This document shows positions 32,388 through 44,700 of a DNA stretch of 64,000 nt, piece after piece. The position numbers were made by a program, and so were the translations under genes. This DNA comes from Atriophallophorus winterbourni (taxonomy: Eukaryota > Platyhelminthes > Trematoda > Plagiorchiida > Microphallidae): NCBI GenBank assembly GCA_013407085.1, contig JACCGJ010023304.1:89047-153046 (forward strand), given 5' to 3'. Under the pieces are notes generated by a model. The model was given only the letters and a program-made list of their open reading frames with translations, had not been told where the DNA came from and made no database searches. Numbering within the stretch: the first letter of the stretch is position 1; each line of letters opens with the position of its first letter.

Positions 32388-35300
32388 ATGAGCCCCCGAA
32401 AACGCACCACAAGTCGGACAAGGACAAAGACTCGGCCTCGGCGCAGAAGTCCAAGAGGAGCCCGACCCTCAGGGTCAAGCTGCCGTTCAAAGACCCGTGG
32501 ACCTCCAAGTCCTCCAGAAAGAGGTCTCTGCCGCCGTCAGATGATGTCGATGATGACGACTTTCATCACACCACCTACCGGCACAAGCCTTCCAGATCAC
32601 CGATCTGGAACTTCTTCAAGAAGGAGGCTGTGAAGAAAGGTGCGAAGGAAAGAGAAGCTCGAGCTCTTTGCCAAGTCCAGGATTGTGGCCAGTCCATTGC
32701 CCGGCCTCAGGGAACCCCCCTGAGGCATGGTCGGCCACATCATGTCAAAGCATCCGGACGTTTCTAAGCAGTTTCTGAACCAGAAGGCCAATTTGGAGAC
32801 TGAAAAGATGAGATAGACTCAGTTTGACGCAACCTTCGCTATACTTCGTTTAAACTTTGCTATACTTCGCAATAACTTGCCATATACTTTGTTATAGATC
32901 GCTTAGTACTTCCAAATACTGTGCATAAACATCGTTATACTTTGCAATAGTTTCTTGGAAATGAAGCTCTACTGTTTTTCTTTCTTTTCTTTTCCAGAAG
33001 AAGCAGCAGCAGTCTCATTCCAGCTCTGTGCGAGTCAAGATCGGGGAGTCATCCAAAACCTCTTCAAGAAGGCTCTCAGTGACCCCGATCACCCAGTACT
33101 ACAAGATTGGCGGCAGCGCCAGCGCTCCCAAGAAGTACAACCCGAAGAGTCCTCTCCAGCTGAGGACAAACCTGGAGATTATGGCCTACCTTGCCGGTGC
33201 CAACCATTCGTTCAGCCATCTGGAGAATCGCCACTTTATCAGGTATTTAAAATGACAAATTTACAATTAAAAGTTGTTACCTTCTTGCTTGATAGATAAT
33301 TTCGATTTTACTTTGCTATACTTCGCTTAAACTTCGCTATACTCTGTTATATATTGCTATTTTTTGACTAAAAATCACTATAATTTGGATATATCGCTAT
33401 TACCTTCGCCATTATTCCAGGTATTCTAAGTCGCTGGACCCAAAGATCAACATCCCCAGGCAGATCATGTTCTCCAGGCATATCTGTACCCTCCTCTTCA
33501 AGAATGTCGAGGAAGCCATGGAGAAGAAGCTCGCCAAGGACGTGGTCAACCTCTTAGGAGTTGAATTCACCAGTGACATGTGGACCAGCCGCTCCAACCT
33601 GGGGTACCTGAGCTTGACCATCCACTACATTGATCCCGACTGGGTCATGCAGAGATTCACCATTGACTGCAGGATGGTGGTGGATAGGCAAGACTCGGAG
33701 GTGGTGGGCCGCTACCTCAACTCAATGATTGGTGAAATCAAGAACCTCAAAGACAGCACTGCGACCATCATGGTCACGGACGCCGAGGCCAACATGAAGA
33801 AAGCTGTGAAGAACGTTGACAAGATCAACAAGCACCTGCTTTGCGTCGACCACGCAATTAACAACGCCCTCAAGTATGCCATGCAGATCGAGGAGATGGG
33901 CGTCTTGGTCAAGCTGGTCAGGGCTCTGGCCACCGGGGTCAAGCGTTCTTCGGCCAGGAACGATCTCATGAGGAACAAGACAGCTGACTTGGAAGGTGAG
34001 TGAGCACAATATTCGGTTAATTCCGATAATATTCGCTATAATTCGCTATATAATTTGCTATGTTATTCGTTATACTTCGCTATATTTACAAAGCTTCGTC
34101 ATATTATTAGCGAAGCTTCGTTATTATTTGATATAACTTCGAAGTTCAGAAGTCATTCCTTTACAGTTCCCTTTATCAAGATCGTTCAGTACAGCAACAT
34201 CCGCTGGTTTTCAATGTGCATGACCATCACATCCATCGTCCGGAACAAGGCGGTCCTGCTGTCGCTGAGGGATGATGTCTTCAACACCCCTTCAGACTTT
34301 GCGGCCCTCATTCCAAACAAGCTGGAAGACATCCTCTGGCCCCTCGAGCAGATCAAGGAGGTCAGCAAACGTCTCCAGGCAGATAAGACGCCCACCCTGC
34401 AGCATGTTGTTCCGGACATGGCCAAGATTGCCATGATGTCCGCCTCCAGGATCAAGCTGTTCGCCGACTTCAAGGATGCCACCAAGGCATTCATCAAGAA
34501 GTTCCAGTAGGAGATCAAGATCAGAGTTCCCGAGCTGGTCAGGAACGTGGACCTCTACCAGATGGCGCACTACCTGAACCCCACTCAGAAGGCCGTGTAC
34601 CTTAGGACCAGGTCTCATGGTCACCTCTTCTACGAGTGCGAGCAGAGCATCAAGTTGCTCTTGGCCAACTTGGCCCCAGCCGCCCCACCATCAATTCAGA
34701 TGCCGGAACCCGCTTGCCAAGATCTTGAAGGTTTTCTCCAAGAGCACCATGACCTTGATCTTGATCCGGAATTGGCCTTTGGCAGCGTCGACCAGTCCCA
34801 GTCCCAGTCTCAACCAGCCCCAGTTCCTCCCTATGTCAAGGAGATGAATGAGTGGATGGCGTCTCCCCTGGAAAAGGAGGACATCGACGTGCTGCAGTAC
34901 TTGAAGATGAAGGCCAAGAAGCTCACTATACTCGCCAAAGTCGCCCAGTAAGTTGTTTCAAAGGTAAAGGTCACTTACTTTCCGTTGGATTATATTTATT
35001 TATTTATTTTTTTATATTTATTTAATCTCGTTATTCGCCATACTTCGCTATAATATTCGCTAAACTTCGCCATACTTCAATATTATTCGCTGTGCTTCGA
35101 TATATTATTTTCTATTCTCAGATGTAGTATTGCTATACTTTGATATAGTATTGTTATAATTCGAAATAGTAGTTTAACTTTTACACCCCCTGGAAACTAA
35201 TACAAAATACTCAACCTGTCTCATTTTCTTTTAGGATGGTCTACGCCATCCCGGCTACCTCGGCCTCATCAGAGAGGGTCTTCTCGGAAGCTGGACACGT

Positions 35301-35388
35301 GACCAAGCTCACCCGAAGCCTTCTGAATAACGAGAGGGTCCAGGAGCTCGTCTACATGAAAATTACGAGAGAGCGCTCCCCTGCATGA
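32388..35388 (+). pseudogene. hAT transposase, five exons, disabled
   Basis: Exon 1 (about 32388-32815) encodes a basic N-terminus and BED-type zinc finger (SPIWNFFKKEAVKK; a C-x4-C pair; MVGHIMSKHP) but needs two frame changes. Exon 2: 32998-33242. Exon 3: 33421-33995, with EFTSDMWTSRSNLGYLSLTI, IMVTDAEANMKKA and LLCVDHAINNAL, which carry catalytic Asp and Cys/His motifs. Exon 4: 34167-34947, with SNIRWFSMCMTI and a TAG stop at 34508-34510. Exon 5: 35235-35388, with the dimerisation motif ATSASSERVFSEAG. GT-AG junctions of introns 2-4 keep frame. Exons are GC-rich against AT-rich surroundings. An open frame to 35702, one base out of phase, may be lost C-terminus; AATAAA follows at 35698. Confidence 0.85.
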
Positions 35389-36035
35389 AGAGGATGAAGC
35401 TCCGCATCCAGGAGTTCACCAATGGCGAAGGTACCAGCACGCAGAGTCAGCAGCAGCTCAAAGACCAGGATGACCCTGAGGCCAACCTTGAGGTTGTCGA
35501 GTTTGTCGACACCCAGGAGCTCACGGCGGGGGCCTACTCCCCTCTGACTGGAGGCAGCCGGAAATTTCCGGCACCAGATCCAGTTCCAGAACCCCGGTCT
35601 CAGAGACTGACTCAGAGGAGGAGCATAATATTCTTTGACAGAACACGGTTTTGTATATTTCCAATTCCAAAACTCATGAAAAAGTCTTCCCTTGTCAAAT
35701 AAAAGTTCTTTCATGGTCAAAAAATAATTTCTTTCGGAATTCGTTTTATTTAAGCGAAGAATAGCGAACTTAAACGAATATTAGCGGATTATAGCAATTT
35801 ATAGCAAGGTTTTTTGTCGGAAACGGAGTTTTTGGGGAACATCGAAGTTGAGCGAAGATTATTCGCTCATATTCGTTATGGCGAAGTGCGAAGCTTCGCT
35901 TCACTTCGACATTGCGAAGTGCACTTCGGATATTCGCTTTGATACTATTCGCCGTTTCGAAGGGCAGTTAGGGCTTTTCGAAAATTCTCTTCGCACTTCG
36001 CTTCGCTTCAAAAAAGTGACATTCGTTATTGTCTG

Positions 36036-36444
36036 ATTCTGCGGGTTTCACCAACATGTGTCATGTGATGAGAATTTGACTGATGATTGCGTGAGACTTG
36101 TAAACGATGAAAGATACCCATCCGTTTGTTATGTTTGTGCTAGCTGTAGACATTCCAAGAAAGATGTCCGCAACAACAGTAAAAACTTGACGGTTGGTAA
36201 AGAGCCTAACGAAATGGAGAGTAGACTATCACATCTGGAAAATCAGTTTGCACAAATGAGAAACTCAATTGAGCTACTGATCAAGCCAACAACGAAGGCT
36301 CCAGAACATTCAACCTCACCTTTAAACACCACTAGTACAACTAAATTTTCCGATATATTGCTACAAGATACCAAAAAGAACGATAGAATCAAGTCAAAAC
36401 TAAAGCCCTCTTCATCAAGTGTTGTGTTCAAGAAACCAACCTAA
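36036..36444 (+). pseudogene. CR1-A ORF1, rest of PHD finger and coiled region
   Basis: Begins CGFHQHVSC, then YPSVCYVCASC, completing the finger started at 31290. A charged stretch follows (NEMESRLSHLENQFAQMRNS), a probable coiled coil, and a Ser/Thr/Lys-rich tail. It ends at a TAA (36442-36444). ORF1 proteins of this clade are thought to bind nucleic acid and self-associate. Confidence 0.75.
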
Positions 36445-37500
36445 TAAAACGTTTCACTCAGCATTATCTGTGCCAATGTGCCAGAGGCAACTGAAACACT
36501 ATTGTCAACTATACAGCAGCATGACTTAGCTAAATGGTCGGAACTGTGCACTAGGATGAGCATAAAAACGACCACTCCGGTTTCACTGAACCGCTTGACA
36601 CGTGCTCCCAAAGCGCCGCATCAAGACAAACCGAGACTGCTCAAGTTAGTGTTGCGAAATGAAAAGGAGCTAGAAGATGTACTATTATCGGCATATTTGT
36701 TGCAAGATGGTAAAGAGAATACATCACGTATCTCTATCCGAGTCGGCGAAGTAAATTACTTTCCTGTTGATTCCGACCGAGCCGTTCCGATATTTCTGTC
36801 TCACGAACCGTCTTTGCTGTCAACATCGGTTGTCAAATTTCTGTATACGAATGCCCAATGCTTGACAAATAAATTACACGAATTGACTGAACTAACTACC
36901 ACACACTCACCAGACGTGATTGCCGTAACTGAGACATGGTTCCATCCAACTTTAACATACAACGAAGTAGTCATTGAGGGTATGTCTCTACTTCGTCGCG
37001 ATCGCCTGGATCGAGGAGGCGGTGTTGCTCTATATCACGTTCAGAGTTTGTCATGCCAAGGGATCACTGATGAAGACTTACAACTACAAGACACACTGTG
37101 GCGTTCCCTGAATGTAACAACAGCAGAAGAAAAATGTACAGTGGGTGTGATTTACCATTCGCCCTACGCCGATGAAGCCTACAATCCAGCATTAGTTGCA
37201 AACATACGCTTAGCGGCTACAAGATACGGCGACAGACTTCTTCTGATCGGAGATTTCAATTTGCCGAACTATAAGGGAAATTCAGTCTATCTAGAAAACT
37301 CCTTGGATGCTTTATTTCAAGAGTTGCTGTAGGACATTCCACTTTACAACAATATTTTTGACAATACCCGATTTCGGGGTAGTGATACGCCGTCTATCTT
37401 GGACTTGATACTGACAAACGTAGAGTACGTGATTGAAAGTCTCGCTTAAGAAGCTCCTATGGGACTCAGTGACCACTTAGTTATCACGTTTGGTTATATT
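36445..37500 (+). pseudogene. CR1-A ORF1 C-terminal (RRM-like) region joined in frame to endonuclease
   Basis: 36478-36750 encodes QDKPRLLKLVLRNEKELEDV then LLSAYLLQ, like the RRM-like domain of the ORF1 at 50140-50270. In the same frame, from about 36830, the AP endonuclease follows: FLYTNAQCLTNKLHELTELT, DVIAVTETWFHP, LLRRDRLDRGGGVALY, GVIYHSPYA and LIGDFNLPNYKG, so the usual ORF1 end and inter-ORF spacer are gone. Stops are at 37330 and 37447; the SDH motif (MGLSDHLVITF) lies at about 37459-37490. Confidence 0.75.
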
Positions 37501-39624
37501 TGTCAGGCAATCAGAACAAGTGACACCAGCAATTTGATTAGGAAAATTGACTTTTCACAACTTAGTACTACTCTGAAGAATCTCCCAGACCCTGGTCTCG
37601 AGTCCGACAGCGTACAAGGTCAGTGGCAATGGATGGCAAACAAAATTAGAATTGCGGTTGAAATGCACTCTCATCTGGTTCCGAAGGTGCGGAAAATGGG
37701 ATACACGTTTAAACTGAGAAGCCGAACACGAAAATGGTTGACTATGCGAAACGCTGCATGGCGGGCTCACCGACTTGATAGCACTGCTGAAAGTTGGGAA
37801 ACATTCCGTTTGCTGAGAAATGAGGTAAACAAACTTGTTGTTGACGACAAATTGAATTATCAAAAACATTTACTCGACAGAATGGAATCAAACCCAAAAA
37901 TTCTCTATCAGATAATAAATAACCGGTCTAGAGTAAAACCAGGGGTTGCCGCCCTAAAGACATGTGATGGAATAACAACGACAGCATCGCAATCAGCCGA
38001 AGTTCTAGCCCAATTCTTCTCCACTGTCTTCAGTCCACCGAACACCGTACCAGTCCTTTGACCTCTGTGATCTCGCCAGAAAACGTTTTACAGCAACTAA
38101 CTTTTAGCTCGGACAGTGTCCTCCGTACATTGTTAAAGCTCAACACGAAAAAGTCTCCTGGAGCTGATGAAATTACACCGCTGATCCTCAGAAGCTGTGC
38201 CTATTCTTTGTGTACACCGCTTACCTACTTATTTAACCTCTCTATAACCCAAGGTTTCTTTCCCTGTGAATGGAAGACTGGTATCATTACCCCCATCTAC
38301 AAAGGAGGGAACCGTTCTGAAGTATCCAATTATCGACCAGTAACACTACTACCGGTGATCTCTAAAGTGATGGAGCGCCTCGTTGCAAACAGCATCACAA
38401 ATCACCTGGAAGATAATTGCTTGCTCGCAATCGAACAACATTGCTTCAGAAAAAGACACTCTTGCCTTTCAAACCTTCTTCTTGCCCTCGATGACTGGAC
38501 ACAAGCTGTGCACAAAGGTTTCACCATACATGCTTGTTATCTGGATATGTCCAAAGCATTCGATCGTGTTAGCCACAGTTTATTACTACAAAAAATAGAG
38601 CAATGTGGCATCAAGGGCTCATTACTAGCCTGGTTGGAGGATTATCTCCGTGACCGTGGAATTCGAGTAAGTGTTGATGGTGCTTTGTCACGGCCCATTA
38701 CAGTAACAAGTGGAGTGCCGCAGGGATCCGTGCTTGGACCAATTCTTTTCTTGTTCTATGTAAACGATTTACCAAAACTTGTTCGGTGCAAAATCTTGCT
38801 ATTTGCGGATGATATCGAATTGTGGACACAAGTACGCACAACAGAGGATTGCAGACAGCTTCAGCTGGACCTCAATGTCTTACAGAAATGGTCGGTTAGA
38901 AATGAACTTCCTTTCAATGTGAGAAAATGCAAGGTATTGACAGTTGGAAAACCCTTCGAGTTCTCTTACACCCTTGGTTCCCATACTCTTGAAATAAATG
39001 ACAAGGAGAAGGACTTGGGTGTGTGGGTGAGCAGCACGTTGAAACCGTCACACAACGTTAAGGCTGTCTACGAAAAGACGTCAAAAGTACTGCTTCTGCT
39101 GAAACGCGTGTTTGGGAGTTTCACGAAGCCGACTGTTCATCGAATAATTAATACCTACTTGAGGCCCACCATGGAGTATGCGGTTCAGGCTTGGTCACCC
39201 TGGTTAAAGAAAGACATCAATCTTTGCAGCGAATCTATCATCGGACCACGAAGCTCGTGTGCGGCTTAAAGCAAAACAATACGAAGATCGTATTGCAAAC
39301 CTCAACCTCTTCGACTCTCCTTACCGACGTCTTAGAGGTGATCTGATCCTAATGTTTAACATATTGCATACCCCCAGCCATCCCTTCAATACACTATTCA
39401 CACGACAACCACCAAGAACCAGCCGGAGTCATGAGTACACAGTACTAATTCCCGACTCGCGACTGAACTGTCGAAGATATTTTTATTCTGTACGTGTATG
39501 TTTCACTTGGAACTCCCTACCCTCGAATGTTGCACATGCACCCAACTTGGATATATTCAAATCTAGCTTAGACAAATTCCTGTCGACCCATCCGAACATT
39601 GAGACTATGTATTCCACAACCTAA
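37459..39624 (+). pseudogene. CR1-A reverse transcriptase
   Basis: Three frames. 37459-38061: linker (KLRSRTRKWLTMRNAAWRAH, VKPGVAALKT). 38058-39269, 403 codons: [58 protein letters not shown] and FADD at residues 249-252 (38802-38813), then thumb and AVQAWSPWLKKD. 39259-39624: C-terminal domain (RYFYSVRVCFTWNSLP). All RT blocks are present, but frameshifts near 38060 and 39260 and the upstream stops disable ORF2. Confidence 0.85.
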
Positions 39625-39857
39625 TAACTTTGAACTCACACATCAAATCATCTCGACCACATGGACATACATGTGCCACTCCACTGAGTGAAAACCGTCT
39701 CTATCATTTGGATTTTTACCTGATTCCCGAACTGTTCAGTAAGCAAACAAATCCCGTTTTCACTGAGATATGTTATTTGTAAATTTCCATATTTTTCTGT
39801 GGTTTTGTTAAGCTATATGCTTTTTAGACCATTAAAATTGAATTGAATTGAATTGAA

Positions 39858-40704
39858 TGGAGTACATTACAAAAAGATCTCGGAATCTTGGTATCTGGCA
39901 CTTTGAAGTACAGCCTACAGTGCGAAGCCATCTACAAGCGTGAGTGCAGCTTGCTAGGTTTACTGAAACGCATTTTCGGACCTTTCCCACTACACTCACT
40001 CGCGAAATTACTAAACAATTACATACATCCTGTCGTTGACTACGCTGTACAAGCTTGGGCGCCATGGATGGAAAAAACATCTCGCTCCTCGAACGAATTT
40101 ATCACAAGGCAACCAAAATGGTTACCCTATTGAATAATTTACCCTTTGAGCAGCGACTGACCAGACTTGGATTGTGCAGCCTCGAGCGCAGACGTATACT
40201 ACACGACCGCACTCTGACATATCGAATCATCTACGCGAAATCCCAACCTCTCAAACACCTCTTCAAGTTTGGTTCGATTATCCCCACACGCAGCCACCCT
40301 TTGACCGTTCAAATCCCACACTCACGATTGAATTGTCGTCGTCACTTCTTCGCTGATCGTGTATGCTTCTTGTGGAATAGCTTGCCGACAGATATTGCTA
40401 CCTCAGCGAACGAGCACATCTTTAAACAAAGGTTACGGAAACTTATGTTGAGAACTACTGCGTTGGATCCTACATATTGATGTCTATATTTTTTTAACGT
40501 ACGGAACTACCGTCCATCCAAAGATTCTTTCCCCTCAGTCTGTGTCGCCATTGAGGATTATTTTTGCTCCACCTATGAAGAACACGGATATGATCATACG
40601 AGTAACGATTTTTTTTAATTTTTTATAAGTATATCCTATGGTACTCTACAGCAATTTGCTTTTTTTAACCATAAATCTTGAATCTTGAATCTTGAATCTT
40701 GAAC
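39858..40704 (+). pseudogene. CR1-B 3' fragment with (CTTGAAT)n tail
   Basis: 5'-truncated copy beginning in the RT thumb (KDLGILVSGTLKYSLQCEAI, GLLKRIFGPFPLHS, DYAVQAWAPWM). A frameshift near 40075 moves it to the next frame (LLERIYHKATKMV, HFFADRVCFLWNSLPTDIA), which ends about 40480. The 3' end is a run of CTTGAAT units at about 40675-40704. It matches the minus-strand copy at 41706-44950, and its start abuts the CR1-A tail. Confidence 0.85.
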
Positions 40705-41705
40705 ATCAGGTAATAAAACCGAACGCAGAAGAAAAATGCAAATGGTCTTGTTTTTCTAACATTTATTTATTGTATTATATATGACAAAAAAGACTACAAT
40801 TGAAGAAGAGGAAATTGACTTTATTCGTATGAACGAATTTTCAGCATTAAAAATAATTCTCCCACATAAGTTTAAAATGACGAACAGATCACGACCCCAC
40901 TTTGCAATTTTCCAAATGCACGATAATTCTTGTCCCTGCTGAGCTGAACCTTTAAGTCATGATCCAATAACACTTAGAAAACAGCTTCTATATTTATCAT
41001 GCAATCATCTAATTGATTCAACAGTGCGCGTCTAAAACCTCACATCGTTTGATACGAAATCATGAGGCGTTTCTTAAACAGATATCGTTAAAATTCGTTG
41101 AAGAAATTTGATAAATGTGTGGAGAAATTAGTTTTATGCACGACCGATTCGAAGGTTACGGAATATTATTAATTATTTAGGTTCTAGAAAAAAAACAGTT
41201 TATGTGTTACACGATCATTCTTTTTTATGTACAAAAACAAGGCACGAAATGTTTGGTTCTTGCAATTGTCAAGGTCAAATTCATAATATTAATTTTTGCG
41301 GTAGCAACAGACAATGGATTGCTTTTATGAACAACATCGATTGAATTACACACCCCTTATAAATTAATAATATTAAACAAATGGAAGTGTTTTGAAACAA
41401 TTTACCATAGTTACCGTTCAGACCAGGGATGATACTTCTCGGTTCTTCTTGTAAACTATTTCGAACATCGACTACTCTTTGTGGTGGAGTCAGGCTTATC
41501 AAATCGTGTCGTTAAGAATAATATTAATCATAGCCACAATATTACATAAAGGAATAAAATTGTAGGTTCAAAATAACTGACAGAAGTCCAATTTGATTTG
41601 CGTTAAAAGATTGTGATAGAATGGTCATTATTTCTTGAAGAAAGCTTTTGAATGAATCGTCACCTGTAAATTGTGTTGCAAGTGTCGGTGCAATGAAAAA
41701 CACAG
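40705..41705. other. No recognised gene
   Basis: About 1 kb of AT-rich sequence between two CR1-B copies pointing tail to tail. The short frame at 41281-41502 has no known motif. It may be old host sequence or unrecognisable TE. Confidence 0.5.
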
Positions 41706-42027
41706 AGGATTCAAGAATCAAGATTCAAGATTTATGGTTAAAAAAAGCAAATTGCTGTACAGTACCGTAGGATATACGTATAAAAAATTAAAAAAATCGT
41801 TACTCGTATGATCATATCCGTGTTCTTCATAGGTGGAGCAAAAATAATCCTCAATGGCGACACAGACTGAGGGAAAAGAATCTTTGGATGGACGGTAGTT
41901 CCGTGCGTAAAAAATATAGACATCAATATGTAGGGGGCAACGCAGTAGTTCTCAACATATAGTTTCGTAACCTTTGTTTAAAGATGTGCTCGTTCGCTGA
42001 GGTAACAATATCTGTCGGCAAGCTATT

Positions 42028-43793
42028 TCACACGAAGCATACACGATCAGCGAAGAAGTGTCGTCGACAATTCAATCGTGAGTGTGGGATTTGAAAGGTC
42101 AAAGGGTGGCTGCGTGTGGGGATAATCGAACCAAACTTGAAGAGGTGTTTGAGAGGGTGGGATGTTGCGTAGATGATTCGATATGTCAGAGTTTCGTCGT
42201 GTAGTATACGTCTGCGCTCGAGGCCGCACAGTCCAAGTCTGGTCAGTCGCTGCTCAAAGGGTGAATTATTCAATCCGGTAACCATTTTGGTTGCCTTGTG
42301 ATAAATTCGTTCGAGGAGCGAGATGTTTTTTCCATACATGGCGTCCAAGCTTGAACAGCGTAGTCAACTACAGGATGTATGTAAGTGTTTAGTATTTTAT
42401 CGAGTGAGTGTGGTGGGAAACTTCCGAAAATGCGTTTCAGTAAACCGAGCTAGCTGCACGCACGCTTGTAGACGGCTTCGCTCTGTAGGCTGTACTTCAT
42501 AGTGCCTGACACTCAGATTCCGAGATCTTTTTTTGATATACTCCTTTCTAGCGCGTGGCTGCCAAGTGTTGAGGTAAAGGGAAAGCGTTTTCCGACTTGT
42601 AACATTTGGCACTTGCGGAAATTAAATGGCAGTTTGTTTTGGATTGACCACTGGTGCAGCTTATTTAAATCTCCTTGCAGAACTTGACAGTCCTCGATAG
42701 AGTTGACCTTCGTCCAGATTTTTACATCGTCTGCGAATAAAACAAGCTTACATGCTAGTAAGTTCGGTAGATCGTTTATAAATATGAGAAACAGTATCGG
42801 ACCGAGAACCGAACCCTGAGGGACTCCGCTCGTGGCTTCAATTGTTCGAGAAGTTTCACCATCTATTCTGACTTTTACTTTGCGTCCAGACAGGTAACTT
42901 GTGAACCATGTTAGTAGGTTTCCGATGACACCAACATTCGGCAGCTTCTGAAGCAGTAAGGAGTGATTCACTCTGTCGAATGCTTTAGATATATCTAGGT
43001 AACCGGCATGGACGGAACCCCCTTGGTCTAGTGCTTGCGTCCAGTCATTTAGAGTCGTGAGCAAGTTAGACAGGCATGAATATGTTTTCCTAAATCCGTG
43101 TTGTGTGAAAGTTATTAGCTGATGGTTCTCGAGATGTTCAACAAGTCCTTCACACACCAGGTGTTACAAAATTTTAGAAACCGCTGAAAGAAGCGTCACG
43201 GGGCGGTAATTCGCCGGATCAGAATGCCCCCGTTGTAGATTGGTGTGATAACCACGGTTTTCCATTGAGTTGGTACGGTTCCCCATATTCTATGAGTGCC
43301 TGAATATACCACATAATGGGCCACAAAGCTCCAGCTAGCATGACTTCAGAACAGCGGGTGTTATTCCATCCTCTCCTGGTGATTTGCGAACGTTCAGCCC
43401 GCGTAAATGCCTTCGCACAACCGTAGGATTTACGTTGATGTTGCTAAGACATTCGACTTGTAGTGGGCGCGGCAAAGACGTCAGCGTTGACACGTTCTTT
43501 GGACAAAATACTTGCGCATAAAATGATTTTAGGGCATCCGCTGTATCCTTGACATTATCAGTCAGTCCGTTCTCTATCTGGATAGGAAATACACCTGGCT
43601 TAACCTCGGTCGCGGTGTTTACGATGGTGTACAGCAACGTAGGATGTTGTTCCATCTGGTCGATCAGCTTCCAATGGTGATATTGCTTGTCTTCTCGAAT
43701 TGAGGACGTCACCTTGTTACGATAACTACGAAAGTGTTCCCAAGATGCGTCTGTTCTTGTTATATTGTGTGCAGCCCATGCGAAATTTCGCAT
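42028..43793 (-). pseudogene. CR1-B linker, RT and C-terminal domain
   Basis: 43793-43335: linker (NFAWAAHNITRTDASWEHF, GVFPIQIENGLT, KSPGEDGITPAVLKSC). 43157-42513: RT with [51 protein letters not shown] and FADD at 42726-42737. 42612-42397 and 42348-42028: thumb and C-terminal region (LLERIYHKATKMV, HFFADRVCF). The conserved stretch between linker and RT (about 43160-43330) is degraded. At least three frame changes. Confidence 0.82.
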
Positions 43794-44059
43794 TACTATC
43801 CACTTCCAAGTGCAATTTCGGAGTTTGAAGCAAAATGTTCTTGATTTCCTTTTGGAAAACAGGTAGAATTTTCGTCTAGTTTTTTACCGATATAACTTAA
43901 CAGACTAGAACAATGAGTTTCTGCATTCGTAAGATCAAGATGTTTTTCCTCCATAATCGTAATGGGCACCGCGAAGGCCGAAGTAATCGACTCTCCTGAT
44001 GAACGTAACGTCGCCCGAGGTCCTTCTGGCGTTGCACACGAATTAAAAGGACAACACCA

Positions 44060-44700
44060 GATGGTCACTTAGCCCCAAAGGACTATGATACTGCACTGAC
44101 ACTACCGCTATTGCTTCGGAGGTTAAAACCAGATCTAGAATTGATGATTCATTGAGGCCCCTTTGCCGAGTGAATAAATGGACATGGTTGTATATACGGG
44201 GGTGAAAGTGATTATCTCACGGAATTTGTACTCAAGGGATTGCTGAGTATGCACACTCTTGGTGTAGAGATGTGGGAGGTTAAAATCACCCATTATTAAC
44301 AATTGGCATCCTCTAAGGTTTCTAGCGTTGCGCATCATTTGTAACAACGTTTCATTGCGGACATCGGAAGAGTTGGGCGAGCGGTAGATCGCACCAAGTA
44401 TACAGTTCTCTCCAGTTTCCAAGCGAAGGCTACACCGCATGGTGTTCTCTAGCTCAAACCTTGTCAGGTACAGCTGTGCATTAAAGACGTTTGTTATAAT
44501 ACAAAGCAACTCCACCACCTGATCTTGAACTGTCACGTCGAAGTAGGATCATGTTGGGAAGTGCTAGCTCGCAATCGTTCACCTGATCGTAAAACCATGT
44601 TTCGGTAACATCAATGATGTCAGCAGAAAACTGAGATAATTATGCGATTTTGTTCCGCAAGCACTGTGCATTTGTGTATAGGCATTTAACAGTGGTTTTC
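44060..44700 (-). pseudogene. CR1-B endonuclease
   Basis: The minus strand reads VKCLYTNAQCL near 44690, then DVTETWFYD and LLRRDSSRSGGGVALY in shifted frames, then ENCILGAIYRSPNSSD and LLIMGDFNLPHLY (44536-44135). The C-terminal part is degraded towards 44060. The Glu and Asp-Asn motifs of the AP fold are visible. Frame changes and stops disable it. Confidence 0.7.

Larger units (their letters stand above)
31314..36035 (+). mobile_element. hAT DNA transposon with intron-containing transposase
   Basis: 4,722 bp from CAGACAATAACGAATACTTCGC to ATTCGTTATTGTCTG, giving perfect inverted ends of 15 bp. Both subterminal regions are packed with TTCGCTTCGC-like motifs. The left side holds a tandem duplication of about 420-bp period (units start at 31390 and 31810). 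A five-exon transposase gene follows. It inserted in a CR1 ORF1. Flanking octamers ATGCGAAC and ATTCTGCG do not match as a duplication, so one edge may be altered. Confidence 0.85.
36036..39857 (+). mobile_element. CR1-A non-LTR retrotransposon, 5' part beyond the hAT
   Basis: Together with 31232-31313 this is one CR1 element of about 3.9 kb: PHD-type ORF1, AP endonuclease, RT and an (AATTG)n 3' tail at about 39836-39857. Further copies of the subfamily are at 10005-11690 (minus), 20484-21825, and 23617-23830 (minus, 3' end only). Frameshifts and stops break the ORFs. A second CR1 subfamily starts directly after the tail. Confidence 0.85.

Noticed and set aside
31306..36043. 8-bp target duplication around the full-length hAT
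   Set aside because: The flanking octamers ATGCGAAC and ATTCTGCG agree at only about 3 positions, so I do not claim one.
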